Shown piece by piece: positions 35,771 through 44,660 of a DNA stretch of 64,000 nt. A program made the position numbers and the translations under genes. The notes under the pieces were generated by a model that had not been told where the DNA came from, ran no database searches, and worked only from the letters and a program-made list of their open reading frames with translations. The first letter of the stretch is position 1, and every line of letters begins with the position of its first letter. The stretch covers positions 62,001 through 126,000 of the forward strand of contig NZ_JAMGBF010000025.1 of the NCBI RefSeq assembly GCF_023516615.1, in the 5' to 3' direction. The DNA comes from Streptomyces panaciradicis (GTDB lineage: Bacteria > Actinomycetota > Actinomycetes > Streptomycetales > Streptomycetaceae).

Positions 35771-37275
35771 CGGCCTCCTGCCGACGGCGCGCCCGTCGTC
35801 TCCGTCAGCGTCTCACGGCCCGGTTTCGTCACAGTGCCCGAGGTCGCCCGCGGCGCCCGGACCAGGGCGACCACCAGCGCCCCGGCGACCATGGCGGTCA
35901 CCCCGGCGGCCCCGGCGGCGGTGTTCAGGCCCGCGGCGAACGCCGTGCGCAGCGCGTGCTCGGAGAACGCGCCGCGCAGCGCCCCCGCCCCGCCGCCCGC
36001 CAGCGCGTGGGCCGGGCCGTGCGGCAGCGTGTCCTGCATCCGCGAGGTCAGCACGGTCCCGTAGACCGCGATGCCGAGCGCCAGGCCCAGCTGGCGGAAG
36101 GTGTTGACCGCGCCACCCGCCATCCCGTGCCGGTCCTGCGGGACGGTGGCCAGCGCGGCGCCCGCCAGCCCCGGCGCCACCAGGCCCGTACCGACACCCA
36201 CCAGCACCAGTCCCGGCACCAGCGCGGACGCCGTCGACCCCGCGTCCAGCGACGTCATGCAGAACTGCCCCGAACCGATCAGCAGCAGCCCGCCCCCGAC
36301 GGTGATCCGGGCCGGCACCCCGTGCAGCAGCCGCCCACCGGCCGCCGCCACCACGAACGACGACAGCGACAGCCACAGGAACACCAGGCCGCCGCGCACC
36401 GGGCTCATCCCGAGCAGCGACTGCAGCCAGATCGAGTCGTAGGCCATCAGGCCGAACGCGGCGGCGTTGAAGGCGAGCGCGCCCGCCATCACCCCCGAGA
36501 AGGCGGGCCTCGCGAACAGCCGCAGGTCCAGCATCGGGTCGGCGCCGCGCCGCTCGGCGACGACGAAACAGGCCAGCGCCACGACGGCCGCCGCGAACGC
36601 CAGCACGGTGCCCGTCTCGCCCCAGCCGTGCTGCCCGGCCCGCACCGCGCCGTACGTCAGCGCGCCCGCGAACGCGGCGAACGTCACCGTGCCCGCCCAG
36701 TCCACGCGACGCTCGCGCGAACCGTGCGACTCCGGTACGACCTTCAGCACCAGCCACACCGCGGCCACACTCACCGGCAGGTTGACGAAGAAGATCCACC
36801 GCCAGCCCGGCCCGTCCGTCAGCAGCCCGCCGACCACCGGTCCTACCGCGGCCGCGGCACCGCTGACCGCGCCCCACACACCGAGCGCCGCCGAGCGCTG
36901 CCTGCCCCGGTACACCGAGCTGAGCAGCGGCAGCGTGGTCGCCAGCATCGCCGCCGCGCCCAGGCCCTGCAGCCCGCGCGCCGCGACCAGCGTCCCCGGC
37001 CCGCCCGCGACGCCGCACAGCAGCGACGCCGTCGCGAACACCACGACGCCCGTGACGTGCACCCGCCGCCGGCCGAGGATGTCGGCCGCGGCGCCCACCC
37101 CGAGCAGCAGCGCGGCCAGCGCGAGCGCGTAGCCGTCCATCACCCACTGCAGGTCGCTCAGTGAGGCGTGCAGCGAGCCCGCCATGTCCGGCAGTGCGAC
37201 CACCGCGATGGTCACGTCCAGCAACAGCATGAACGTGCCCAGGCAGACGGCCGTCAGCGGCCCCCAAGTACGCAT
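35767..37275 (-). CDS. MFS drug exporter, DHA2/EmrB-QacA family (14 TM)
   Basis: About 502 residues with about 14 hydrophobic segments. The DHA2 motifs are LDVTIAVVALPDMAGSL (motif D1), LQWVMDGYALALAALLLGVGAAADILGRRRV (motif A) and GAVSGAAAAVGPVVGGLL (motif C). It is a proton-coupled exporter of toxic or natural compounds. ATG 37275 follows GAGGAGTTGAGGAC and matches the conserved MRTWGPLTAVCLGTFMLLLDV; a longer reading to 37326 adds non-conserved residues. It is divergent from an Lrp-type regulator, which likely controls it. Confidence 0.9.
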   Translation of the reverse strand: MRTWGPLTAVCLGTFMLLLDVTIAVVALPDMAGSLHASLSDLQWVMDGYALALAALLLGVGAAADILGRRRVHVTGVVVFATASLLCGVAGGPGTLVAARGLQGLGAAAMLATTLPLLSSVYRGRQRSAALGVWGAVSGAAAAVGPVVGGLLTDGPGWRWIFFVNLPVSVAAVWLVLKVVPESHGSRERRVDWAGTVTFAAFAGALTYGAVRAGQHGWGETGTVLAFAAAVVALACFVVAERRGADPMLDLRLFARPAFSGVMAGALAFNAAAFGLMAYDSIWLQSLLGMSPVRGGLVFLWLSLSSFVVAAAGGRLLHGVPARITVGGGLLLIGSGQFCMTSLDAGSTASALVPGLVLVGVGTGLVAPGLAGAALATVPQDRHGMAGGAVNTFRQLGLALGIAVYGTVLTSRMQDTLPHGPAHALAGGGAGALRGAFSEHALRTAFAAGLNTAAGAAGVTAMVAGALVVALVRAPRATSGTVTKPGRETLTETTGAPSAGGR

Positions 37276-37386
37276 GTCCTCAACTCCTCGTGCGATGGCT
37301 GTGTCTGTCTCCGTACGATGGGACACTCCGGCCGATCACGGCGGCCATCGGCGCCCGAGCGCCGGAATCCGACACCAGGAGGTCGT

Positions 37387-38382
37387 ATGGAGACGCATTC
37401 CCACGCTCCGCTGCCGGCCGGTCTCGACGGGCTGGACCTGCGCCTGCTGACGGCCCTGGAGATCGACGGCCGGGCGCCGTTCAGCAAGGTCGCCTCGGTG
37501 CTCGGCGTCTCCGACCAGACCGTCGCCCGCCGCTACCGCCGGCTGTGCGCCGAGGGCGGGCTGCGGGTGGTGGTGATGCCGGACGCGCACCGGCTGGGGC
37601 GGGACCAGTGGATGCTGCGGGTGCGCTGCGCGCCCGACAGCGCCCCCGCCATCGGGGAGGCGCTCGCCAAGCGCCCCGACACCTCCTGGGTCGGACTCGC
37701 CTCGGGTGGCACCGAGGTCCTGTGCCTGACCCGCCCGCGCAGTTCGAGCGACCACGACGACCTGCTGCTCGGCAAGCTCCCGCGCACCCCCAGCGTGGTG
37801 GAGATCCGCGCCCACCAGCTGCTGCACCGCTTCTACGGCGGCACCCAGGGCTGGATCAGCAAGCTCGGCGCGCTCACCGCCGAGGAGACCGAGGCGCTGC
37901 GCCCGCCCCTCGGGCCGGCCCCGGGACCCGCCCGCCTCACCGCCGAGGACGAGCCCCTGCTGGCCGCCCTGGAACGCGACGGCCGCGCCACCTACCCCGA
38001 ACTCCAGCGCGCCACCGGCCTGTCCGAGTCCGCGGTCAAGCGCCGCCTCGCCGCGCTGCGCGCCTCGGGGGCGGTGTACGTCGACTCGGAGTGCGACCCG
38101 GCCGTCGTCGGCCACCCGGTGGCCGCCATGCTGTGGATCACCGCGGCCCCGGCCGCCCTGCACTCGGTCGGCGAGGCCCTGGCCGCCCATCGCCCGATCG
38201 CCCACGCCTCGGCGACGGCCGGTCCCTGCAACATCGTCGCGACCGCGCTTGCGGAGAGCACCGCAGCCCTGTACGCCTACCTCAGCGGCCCCCTCGGCCA
38301 CCTGGAGGGCATCCAGCACGTGGAGACGACCGTATTCCTACGCCGAATCAAACAACTCACGTATCCGCTTCCGGTCCGCTGA
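37387..38382 (+). CDS. Lrp/AsnC-family regulator with duplicated HTH-RAM halves
   Basis: A 331-residue regulator, about twice the Lrp size. The first AsnC HTH is at about 12-60 (LDLRLLTALEIDGRAPFSKVASVLGVSDQTVARRYRRL) and the second at about 185-235 (AALERDGRATYPELQRATGLSESAVKRRLAAL). Each is followed by a RAM-like ligand domain. Double-length Lrp proteins are frequent in Streptomyces. ATG 37387 is supported by AGGAGG. It is divergent from the MFS exporter and probably controls it. Confidence 0.85.
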   Translation: METHSHAPLPAGLDGLDLRLLTALEIDGRAPFSKVASVLGVSDQTVARRYRRLCAEGGLRVVVMPDAHRLGRDQWMLRVRCAPDSAPAIGEALAKRPDTSWVGLASGGTEVLCLTRPRSSSDHDDLLLGKLPRTPSVVEIRAHQLLHRFYGGTQGWISKLGALTAEETEALRPPLGPAPGPARLTAEDEPLLAALERDGRATYPELQRATGLSESAVKRRLAALRASGAVYVDSECDPAVVGHPVAAMLWITAAPAALHSVGEALAAHRPIAHASATAGPCNIVATALAESTAALYAYLSGPLGHLEGIQHVETTVFLRRIKQLTYPLPVR

Positions 38383-39283
38383 CCGAGTCCCCGCCGGCCC
38401 GCCTGCGCGCCGCAGGGGTCCAGCGGCGGTGCAGGCGGTCGCCGGCTGCCAGGATCGCTGCCGCCAGGGCGTCGGCCGCGCTTTGGGCGGAGGCCCGGAG
38501 CCGGCCGTGGACCAGAACGAAGTCGACCTTGCCCAGTTCCGGCAGCCCCGCCCGCTCCGGTACCCGGGTCAGGCCCGGTGGGACGAGGCCGCGGGAGTGG
38601 GCCATGACGCCGAGTCCCGCCCGGGCCGCGGCGATCAGTCCGTTGAGGCTGCCGCTGGTGCAGGCGATGCGCCACTGACGGCCCTGCCGTTCCAGGGCCT
38701 CCAGGGCGAGGGCGCGGGTGATGCCCGGCGGCGGGAAGACGATCAGCGGAACCGGCCGGTCCGGGTCCAGGCGCAGCCGCTCCGCGCCGATCCAGACCAG
38801 CTCGTCGTGCCAGACCAGTTCCCCGCGCGGGTCCTCCGGGCGCCGCTTCGCCAGCACCAGGTCCAGCTTCCCGGCCTGCAGCTGCTCGTGCAGGGTGCCC
38901 GACAGCTCCACCGTCAGCTCCAGGTCCACCTCGGGATGGTCGTGCCGGAAGCCCTCAAGGATCTCCGGCAGCCGGGTCAGCACGAAGTCCTCCGAGGCGC
39001 CGAAGCGGAGCCGGCCGCGCAGCCGCGTGCCCGCGAAGAACGCCGTCGCCTGCTCGTGCACCTCCAGGATCCGGCGCGCGAAGCCCAGCATCGCCTCGCC
39101 GTCCTCGGTCAGCTCCACGGAGTGCGTGTCCCGGGAGAACAGCCGGCGGCCGGTGACGTCCTCCAGGCGCCGCACGTGCTGGCTGACCGTGGACTGCCGC
39201 AGCCCGAGCCGCCGGGCGGCCTGCGTGAAGCTCAGCGTCTGCGAGACGGCGAGGAAGGTACGCAGGTGGGAGGGCTCGTACAT
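38357..39283 (-). CDS. LysR-type transcriptional regulator
   Basis: About 308 residues. The HTH is at about 1-60 (LRTFLAVSQTLSFTQAARRLGLRQSTVSQHVRRLEDVTGRRLFSR) and a LysR substrate-binding domain begins at about 85. ATG 39283 (MYEPSHLRTF) fits the family start; GTG 39292 is possible. It is divergent from the BASS-type transporter across about 100 bp that contain a T-N11-A motif, so it probably senses a substrate of that transporter. Its 3' end overlaps the Lrp-type regulator end by 26 bases. Confidence 0.9.
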   Translation of the reverse strand: MYEPSHLRTFLAVSQTLSFTQAARRLGLRQSTVSQHVRRLEDVTGRRLFSRDTHSVELTEDGEAMLGFARRILEVHEQATAFFAGTRLRGRLRFGASEDFVLTRLPEILEGFRHDHPEVDLELTVELSGTLHEQLQAGKLDLVLAKRRPEDPRGELVWHDELVWIGAERLRLDPDRPVPLIVFPPPGITRALALEALERQGRQWRIACTSGSLNGLIAAARAGLGVMAHSRGLVPPGLTRVPERAGLPELGKVDFVLVHGRLRASAQSAADALAAAILAAGDRLHRRWTPAARRRAGGDSVSGPEADT

Positions 39284-39300
39284 GAGGTCCACGGTAGCCG

Positions 39301-39321
39301 GTCATCATGAACGGCGATGAC
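39301..39321. promoter_or_regulatory. LysR-type T-N11-A box
   Basis: GTCATC, nine bases, GATGAC: it contains ATC-N9-GAT, which is the T-N11-A signature of LysR sites. It lies between the LysR gene and the BASS transporter. Confidence 0.65.
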
Positions 39322-39385
39322 AGTCAGAGCGGTATGACGGATTCCCGATCGGTGCGCGGGGGAGGACGATGGAGCAGGGGACTCC

Positions 39386-40477
39386 GTGCCTCCCACCGAC
39401 CTCCCCGACCCAGCGACAAGCAAGTGGAGCACCGTGAAACGCCTGCGATGGCCGAGCTGGATGCCTATCGACCCGTACATCCTGCTGCTGCTCGGGACGG
39501 TGGGCCTGGCGGCCCTGTTCCCGGCGCGCGGGACGGGGGCCGACGTGGCCTCGGGCGCCTCCACGGCGGCGATCGCCTTCCTCTTCTTCCTGTACGGCGC
39601 CCGGCTGTCCACACGCGAGGCACTGGACGGACTGAGGCACTGGCGCCTGCACGGCACCGTGCTCGCCTGCACGTTCGTGGTCTTCCCGCTGCTGGGCCTG
39701 GCCGCCCGCGGCCTCGTCCCGGTCTTCCTGACCCAGCCGCTCTACCAGGGCCTGCTCTTCCTCACCCTCGTCCCGTCCACCATCCAGTCGTCGATCGCCT
39801 TCACGTCGATCGCCCGCGGCAACGTGCCCGCCGCGATCTGCGCGGGCTCCTTCTCCTCCCTGGTCGGTATCGTCCTCACCCCGCTGCTCGCGGCCGCCCT
39901 CCTCGGCAACAGCGGCGGCGGCTTCAGCGCCGACTCCCTCGTCAAGATCGTGCTGCAGCTGCTGGTGCCGTTCCTCGCCGGGCAGGTGCTGCGCCGCTGG
40001 ATCGGCGGCTTCGTCGCCCGGCACAAGAAGGTCCTCGGCCTGGTCGACCGCGGCTCGATCCTGCTGGTCGTCTACACCGCGTTCAGCGAGGGCATGGTCC
40101 AGGGCATCTGGCACCAGGTGAGCCCCGTCCGGCTGGGCGGCCTGCTGGTCGTGGAGGCGCTGCTGCTCGCCGTGATGCTCGCGCTGACCTGGTACGGCGC
40201 CAAGGCGCTGCGCTTCGACCGCGAGGACCGCATCGCGATCCAGTTCGCCGGCTCCAAGAAGTCCCTCGCCTCCGGACTGCCCATGGCGAGCGTCCTGTTC
40301 GGCGCCCACGCCTCGCTGGCCGTGCTGCCGCTGATGCTCTTCCACCAGATGCAGCTGATGGTGTGCGCGGTGATCGCCAAGCGTCGCTCGCGCGACCCGG
40401 TCGACGACGACGTCACCGGCTCCGCACCAGCCGCACCGTCACGAAACGCGGTCGGTACAGGGCCACGTTCGCGTTGA
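39386..40477 (+). CDS. Bile acid:sodium symporter-like (BASS) transporter
   Basis: About 363 residues with nine or ten hydrophobic segments. It shows FLFFLYGARLSTREALDGLRHWRLH, the crossover segment LVPSTIQSSIAFTSIARGNVPAAICAGSFSS (P-S-T-x-Q-S-S) and the late GSKKSLASGLPMASVLF, all BASS/YfeH landmarks. It imports or exports an organic anion with Na+. Start GTG 39386 is taken; GTG 39434, just before VKRLRWPSWM with GGAG ahead, is an alternative. Paired with the divergent LysR regulator. The end overlaps a convergent gene by 65 bases. Confidence 0.85.
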   Translation: MPPTDLPDPATSKWSTVKRLRWPSWMPIDPYILLLLGTVGLAALFPARGTGADVASGASTAAIAFLFFLYGARLSTREALDGLRHWRLHGTVLACTFVVFPLLGLAARGLVPVFLTQPLYQGLLFLTLVPSTIQSSIAFTSIARGNVPAAICAGSFSSLVGIVLTPLLAAALLGNSGGGFSADSLVKIVLQLLVPFLAGQVLRRWIGGFVARHKKVLGLVDRGSILLVVYTAFSEGMVQGIWHQVSPVRLGGLLVVEALLLAVMLALTWYGAKALRFDREDRIAIQFAGSKKSLASGLPMASVLFGAHASLAVLPLMLFHQMQLMVCAVIAKRRSRDPVDDDVTGSAPAAPSRNAVGTGPRSR

Positions 40478-41627
40478 TGCCCGCCGAAGCGCCCGCCGTC
40501 TGCAGCCAGTTGACGTCGTAGCTGAGCACCAGCCGCCCCCCGGAGCCGCCGGACACGGCGGGGTGCGCCTGCGGGTTGTACGCGGCGACCCCGGCCGCCG
40601 GCAGCGAGGCGCCGAAGTTCCGCGTCGGGCCGTGCCACGGCCCGGTGGGGGAGCAGGCCCAGTACGAGGTCACGGTGGTCAGCCCGGCGCTCCCCGCGGC
40701 CATGGTGAACAGCACGTACGTGCCGTCCTCGCGCACCACGGAGAACGCGCTGCCCACCTTCGCCCCGCGCACCGCGGCGGCCCGCGTCCCCCACCCCGTG
40801 CCGTCCCAGTACCGCCAGGCCGCCGGGTCCGCGAGCCGGCCCTCCGGCACGCGGGCCACGTAGGCCGAGGACGACGGGCGGGAGGCGGCCTGCCGGTCGT
40901 CGCCGCCGAACACATAGCTCCAGCCGCCCTTCTCGACCAGCGTCGTGCCGAACAGGACCCGGCGCGAGGGGTCGGCGACCAGGCTCTGGTCGAGCACCTT
41001 CACGACCGACTCCACCCGCAGGTCGGGCAGCGAGAGCGTGGCCACCTCGGTGGCGGTCGGCACGCCGTAGATCCACGGCGGCTGTCCGGCCGCCCGCACC
41101 CACAGCAGCACCCGGACGACCTGCTCGGACGAGCCGGGGGAGCGCGGTTCGACGCGGGCCGCGACGGGCCACCGCCACTGGCCGGGCGCCGGGTCGGGGA
41201 ACAGCGGCGCCGGAAGGGTGGACCGCAGCCGGCCGTCGCGCATCACCACGGCCGAGTTGCGCACCAGCGGCGCGGAGGTGTCCCGCCAGGAGGCGGACTC
41301 CCCGACCGGGCCGGGCGGGGCGTGCACCTGGCCGAGATAGGTGTCGGAGAACAGCCACAGCACCCGGCCGTCCGGCAGCCGCACCGAGTGGGTGCCGTCG
41401 CCGCCGGTCCAGTCGTCGCCGCGGGCCGGGTCGTCGCCGTAGCGGGTGAACTCGTCCGTGAGCCGCTCGTCCCCGGACCAGGAGGAGATGGTGTACGGCG
41501 CGCACCCGCCGCCCCGCCGTCCGCCGTGGTCCGGGAGGGCGGTGAGCAGCACGGCCGCGAGGACCAGCGTCAGCAGCAGGCCGATGCCGGTCCCCGTCCG
41601 CTGTCGTGCTCGTACGTCGTCGGGCAC
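40413..41627 (-). CDS. Membrane-anchored DUF4185-type beta-propeller protein
   Basis: A 404-residue protein with a short basic front and one hydrophobic anchor (IGLLLTLVLAAVLLTAL) at about 14-32. The extracellular domain has the features of DUF4185/five-bladed propeller proteins: LPDGRVLWLFSDTYLG, RNSAVVMRDG, YVFGGDD, YVLFTMAAG and YNPQAHPAVSGG. Such proteins sit near sialidases and glycosidases, and the sialidase gene is next door on the same strand with 10 bases between. Start GTG 41627. It probably binds or hydrolyses surface glycans; the enzymatic activity is not established. Confidence 0.72.
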   Translation of the reverse strand: MPDDVRARQRTGTGIGLLLTLVLAAVLLTALPDHGGRRGGGCAPYTISSWSGDERLTDEFTRYGDDPARGDDWTGGDGTHSVRLPDGRVLWLFSDTYLGQVHAPPGPVGESASWRDTSAPLVRNSAVVMRDGRLRSTLPAPLFPDPAPGQWRWPVAARVEPRSPGSSEQVVRVLLWVRAAGQPPWIYGVPTATEVATLSLPDLRVESVVKVLDQSLVADPSRRVLFGTTLVEKGGWSYVFGGDDRQAASRPSSSAYVARVPEGRLADPAAWRYWDGTGWGTRAAAVRGAKVGSAFSVVREDGTYVLFTMAAGSAGLTTVTSYWACSPTGPWHGPTRNFGASLPAAGVAAYNPQAHPAVSGGSGGRLVLSYDVNWLQTAGASAGINANVALYRPRFVTVRLVRSR

Positions 41628-41637
41628 CCACGGGACG

Positions 41638-43500
41638 TTAGTGGCTGCCGCGCACGTGGTCCATGGGCAGCCACAGGACGGTGTCCTTCACGGACGCGTC
41701 CCGCCCGGCGATCTCCTCGTCGCTCAGCGCCCGGTCCCACACATGGACGTCGTCGATGGCGCCGGTGAAGAAGGCGCGGCTGTCCATGCGCTGGCCGATG
41801 TGCACGCCGAAGGGGGAGTTGCGGCTGACGGAGCCCGGCACGTCGGCGGTGCCGATGGACGTGCCGTCGATGAACAGCGTCAGCCGTCCGCCGCCGCGGC
41901 GCAGCGCCAGCCGATGCCACTGTCCGTCGTTGTAGGCGCCGGTGGTGCGCACGGACGCCGATCGGGGGGCCGCCGCCCCGTCGCGCACGGTGATCAGGCC
42001 CTGGACGCGGTCGTTGGCCGGTTCCGCGCGCAGCCAGACCTGCGGCTGGGTGGTGCCGATGCCGCCCATCCACAGCAGCGGCTGCTCGCCGGTCGTGGCG
42101 GTGTAGCGGAACCACAGGGCCGCGGTGAAGTCCTTCGTCCCGAGCGGCAGCCGGTCGCTGTAGGGCAGCCGTACGGCGTCGTCGACGCCGTCGAACTCCA
42201 GCGCGCCGCCGGCCACGCCCTTCGTCTCCGCGGCTCCGCCGAGGACGGCCGCCGGGCGCGCGTGCCGGGCCAGGTCGGGGGTGGTCGGGTCGGGGCCGCG
42301 CCGCGGTCGCAGCCAGTCCTCGGTGAAGCGGGCGAAGCGGATCTCGTCGCGCGCGTCGACGGCCCCGCCCTCGTACATCAGCCCCACGGCGTCCCGGTCG
42401 ATCCGCGTGAGGTCGGAGTAGCCCGACCAGTGCGTCGTCACGACCGTGCCGCGGTCGACGCTGTCCCAGGTGCGGCCGCCGTCGTAGGAGGAGCGGATCA
42501 TCATGGTCCGGCGCCGGTCCGGGTCGCCCGGGCAGGCCAGCAGGATGCGGTCGCCCAGGCGCAGCATCGAGCCCTGCACCTGCGGGGCGTAGAGGTCGGG
42601 CAGGTCGCGAAAGGGGCCGGTGAAGCTGTCGCCGCCGTCCCGGCTGACGGCCTGGGTGCGGTGGCCGAGGTCGGTGCCGTCCTGCTCCCGCCCGCTGACC
42701 AGGACCGAGCCGTCGAGGCGCTCGGCGAGGGTGAGTTCGGACGGCTTCTGCCGGAAGGTGCCGTCGTCCGCGATCGGCCAGGAGTCGGTGGCACCGGCCC
42801 GCCAGTGGTCGCCGCCGTCGTCGCTGACGATGAGTGCCGCGTGATTGGCGGTGACTCTGCTGCCGTCCCACGTCTCGGTGTTGACGCCGAACACGAGCCG
42901 TCCCGCGTGCTTGCCGCGGGTGAGCTGGATGCCGTGCACGGGACCGGTGGCGTACCAGGAGTTCCAGTCGGCGGGCAGGATCTCGTCGCTCAGGTCGCGC
43001 GGCGCCGACCAGGTCAGGCCGTCGTCGTCGCTGTACTGCAGATGCGGCGTCCGGTCGCACGGTACCGAGCAACTGGCGCTGTCCGTACGGCCCGTGTTGT
43101 ACGTCTCGGCCAGCAGCACGCGGCCCGTCTCCCGGTCCACGACCGGCGCCGGATTGCCGTGCGTGTCACCGCCGCCCGCGGTGACGACCCGCAGCGGACC
43201 CCAGGTGCGCCCTCCGTCCGTGGAGCGCTTGAGCACGATGTCGATGTCCGCGGCGTCCCCGCAGTTCAGCCGCCGCCCCTCGGCGAACGCCAGCAGCGTC
43301 CCGGCCGTCGTGCGCACGACCGCCGGTATCCGGAAGCAGGCGTAACCGGGGTCCTGGGCGGCCTTGAACAGCACCTGCTGCTCGAACTCGGGCGCCCCCG
43401 AGGCAGCGTGGGCGGCGGGGGCCGGGAGGGCGGCGAGCGCGGCGGCCGCGACCAGCCCGACGCCGACGGCTCTCAGCCGGGTGCGAAGACGTGACGGCAT
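41638..43500 (-). CDS. Secreted exo-sialidase, GH33 with LamG domain
   Basis: A 620-residue secreted neuraminidase. The signal peptide ends near residue 32 (PAAHA). The FRIP motif (ACFRIPAVV) at about residue 55 is followed by Asp boxes S-x-D-x-G-x-T-W: STDGGRTW, SDDDGLTW, SDDGGDHW, SRDGGDSF, SYDGGRTW. A LamG/concanavalin-like module lies at about 430-600 (EFDGVDDAVRLPYSD, ALWFRYTA, AIDDVHVWDRALSDEEI). It releases terminal sialic acids from host or environmental glycans. ATG 43500 follows GAAGGGCAGG. CCGGACAT repeats lie just upstream. Confidence 0.93.
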   Translation of the reverse strand: MPSRLRTRLRAVGVGLVAAAALAALPAPAAHAASGAPEFEQQVLFKAAQDPGYACFRIPAVVRTTAGTLLAFAEGRRLNCGDAADIDIVLKRSTDGGRTWGPLRVVTAGGGDTHGNPAPVVDRETGRVLLAETYNTGRTDSASCSVPCDRTPHLQYSDDDGLTWSAPRDLSDEILPADWNSWYATGPVHGIQLTRGKHAGRLVFGVNTETWDGSRVTANHAALIVSDDGGDHWRAGATDSWPIADDGTFRQKPSELTLAERLDGSVLVSGREQDGTDLGHRTQAVSRDGGDSFTGPFRDLPDLYAPQVQGSMLRLGDRILLACPGDPDRRRTMMIRSSYDGGRTWDSVDRGTVVTTHWSGYSDLTRIDRDAVGLMYEGGAVDARDEIRFARFTEDWLRPRRGPDPTTPDLARHARPAAVLGGAAETKGVAGGALEFDGVDDAVRLPYSDRLPLGTKDFTAALWFRYTATTGEQPLLWMGGIGTTQPQVWLRAEPANDRVQGLITVRDGAAAPRSASVRTTGAYNDGQWHRLALRRGGGRLTLFIDGTSIGTADVPGSVSRNSPFGVHIGQRMDSRAFFTGAIDDVHVWDRALSDEEIAGRDASVKDTVLWLPMDHVRGSH

Positions 43501-43532
43501 GGTGCGCACCTGCCCTTCAGAGGTCTGTACGA

Positions 43533-43578
43533 CCGGACATACATCCGGACATCCGGACATCCGACGTCCAATGTCGGT
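43533..43578 (-). promoter_or_regulatory. CCGGACAT direct repeats upstream of the sialidase
   Basis: CCGGACAT occurs at 43533, 43545 and 43553, with a degenerate copy ccgacgtc at 43561. An inverted half ccgac/gtcgg spans 43561-43577. The cluster is 30-80 bases upstream of the start and may be an activator or repressor array. Confidence 0.5.
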
Positions 43579-43636
43579 GTCACAGAGGCTAGTTGCGGTC
43601 TCCGAGGGCCCACAAGAACCGTGCGGCCACTTGCTG

Positions 43637-44554
43637 TCAGGGCCGCAGGACCACCTTTCCCAGATTGCCGCGCGACTCGATCACCTCATGCGCCTTCGCG
43701 GCCTCCTCCAGCGCGAACTCCCCGTGCGCGACGGGCTTCAGCGCACCCTCCGCGAACAGCCGCCACAGCTCCCGCCGCCACCGCTCGTACAACTCCGGCT
43801 TCCCGCGCGCGATCCGCGCCATCTGGAAGCCGATCACCGACTTGGCGCCCACGAGCAGGTCGTACGCCTGGACGCTCCCGCCGCCCGAGCTGTACGCCAC
43901 CAGCCGCCCGCCGGGGCTCAGCGCCGCCACCGCCGTACCGAGCAACTCGCCGCCCACCGCGTCGAGTACGTAGTCGACGGGCTCGCCCCACCCCTCGTCG
44001 CCGTAGCAGACCACGTCGTCGGCGCCGAGGGAGCGCACGAAGTCCCCCTTCCCCGGATCGGACACGGCCCCGACGACCCGGCCCGCGCCCCGCGTCCGCG
44101 CCAGCTGCACGGCCAGATGGCCCACCCCGCTCGCCGCGCCCGTGACCAGAGCCGCCTCGCCCGGCTCGGGCCGGGCCGCCTCCAGGGCCCCGAGCGCGAC
44201 GAGACCGCTGCGGACCAGGGCGACGGCGTCGACGGCGGACGCGCCGTCCGGGACCGGCGAGGCCATCGCCACTCCGAGCACCGCGAAGTCGGCGTACCCG
44301 TGCCCGAAGACGAGCCCGGTCACCCGGTCGCCGACCCGGAAACGACCGGCCCCCTCGCCGACGGCCACCACCTCCCCGGCGACCTCGCCGCCCAGCGGAA
44401 CCGGCGCGGCGGCCTCGGTGACCTTGCGGACGACCGGAAGGGTGACGCCGACCGCCTCGCACCGGACGAGCAGCTCACCGGGGCCCGGCTCCGGAACCGC
44501 GACCTCCTCCAGGAACAGAGGGCCACCAGGGGACTCGTACCGAACGCGGCGCAT
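43637..44554 (-). CDS. Zinc-independent quinone oxidoreductase (MDR family)
   Basis: A 305-residue medium-chain dehydrogenase/reductase. The GroES-like half has VPEPGPGELLVRCEAVGV, and the Rossmann segment is ALVTGAASGVGHLAVQLARTRGAGRVVGAVSD. Catalytic zinc ligands are absent, so the quinone reductase branch fits. ATG 44554 begins RRVRYESPGGPLFLEEV. It is divergent from the MarR gene across 106 bp with two TGGG-N4-CCCA dyads, a typical MarR-reductase pair responding to electrophiles. Confidence 0.88.
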   Translation of the reverse strand: MRRVRYESPGGPLFLEEVAVPEPGPGELLVRCEAVGVTLPVVRKVTEAAAPVPLGGEVAGEVVAVGEGAGRFRVGDRVTGLVFGHGYADFAVLGVAMASPVPDGASAVDAVALVRSGLVALGALEAARPEPGEAALVTGAASGVGHLAVQLARTRGAGRVVGAVSDPGKGDFVRSLGADDVVCYGDEGWGEPVDYVLDAVGGELLGTAVAALSPGGRLVAYSSGGGSVQAYDLLVGAKSVIGFQMARIARGKPELYERWRRELWRLFAEGALKPVAHGEFALEEAAKAHEVIESRGNLGKVVLRP

Positions 44555-44594
44555 CGCACCTCCAGAGACCGTCGGAACACCCGACGGCGATTCA

Positions 44595-44607
44595 TTGGGA
44601 GCCCCAA
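44595..44607. promoter_or_regulatory. MarR dyad 1, TTGGGAGCCCCAA
   Basis: A 13-base inverted repeat (arms TTGGG and CCCAA) between the divergent reductase and MarR genes. Its context CATTGGGAG...CCAACGG resembles dyad 2. Confidence 0.6.
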
Positions 44608-44622
44608 CGGTAGCGGGATTTC

Positions 44623-44636
44623 ATGGGGACTCCCAA
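44623..44636. promoter_or_regulatory. MarR dyad 2, TGGGGACTCCCA
   Basis: The dyad TGGG-N4-CCCA, one of two similar elements 28 bases apart in the same intergenic region. Confidence 0.6.
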
Positions 44637-44660
44637 CGATTTCCGGCCTAGACTCCTGCC

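Noticed and set aside
39284-39385. Small gene between LysR and the BASS transporter
   Set aside because: Only short frames without ribosome sites; the region holds the divergent promoters and the T-N11-A box.
43529-43545. DasR (dre) site upstream of the sialidase (GGTCTGTACGACC)
   Set aside because: The arms GGTC and GACC are separated by five bases rather than two, so the site does not fit the dre consensus.
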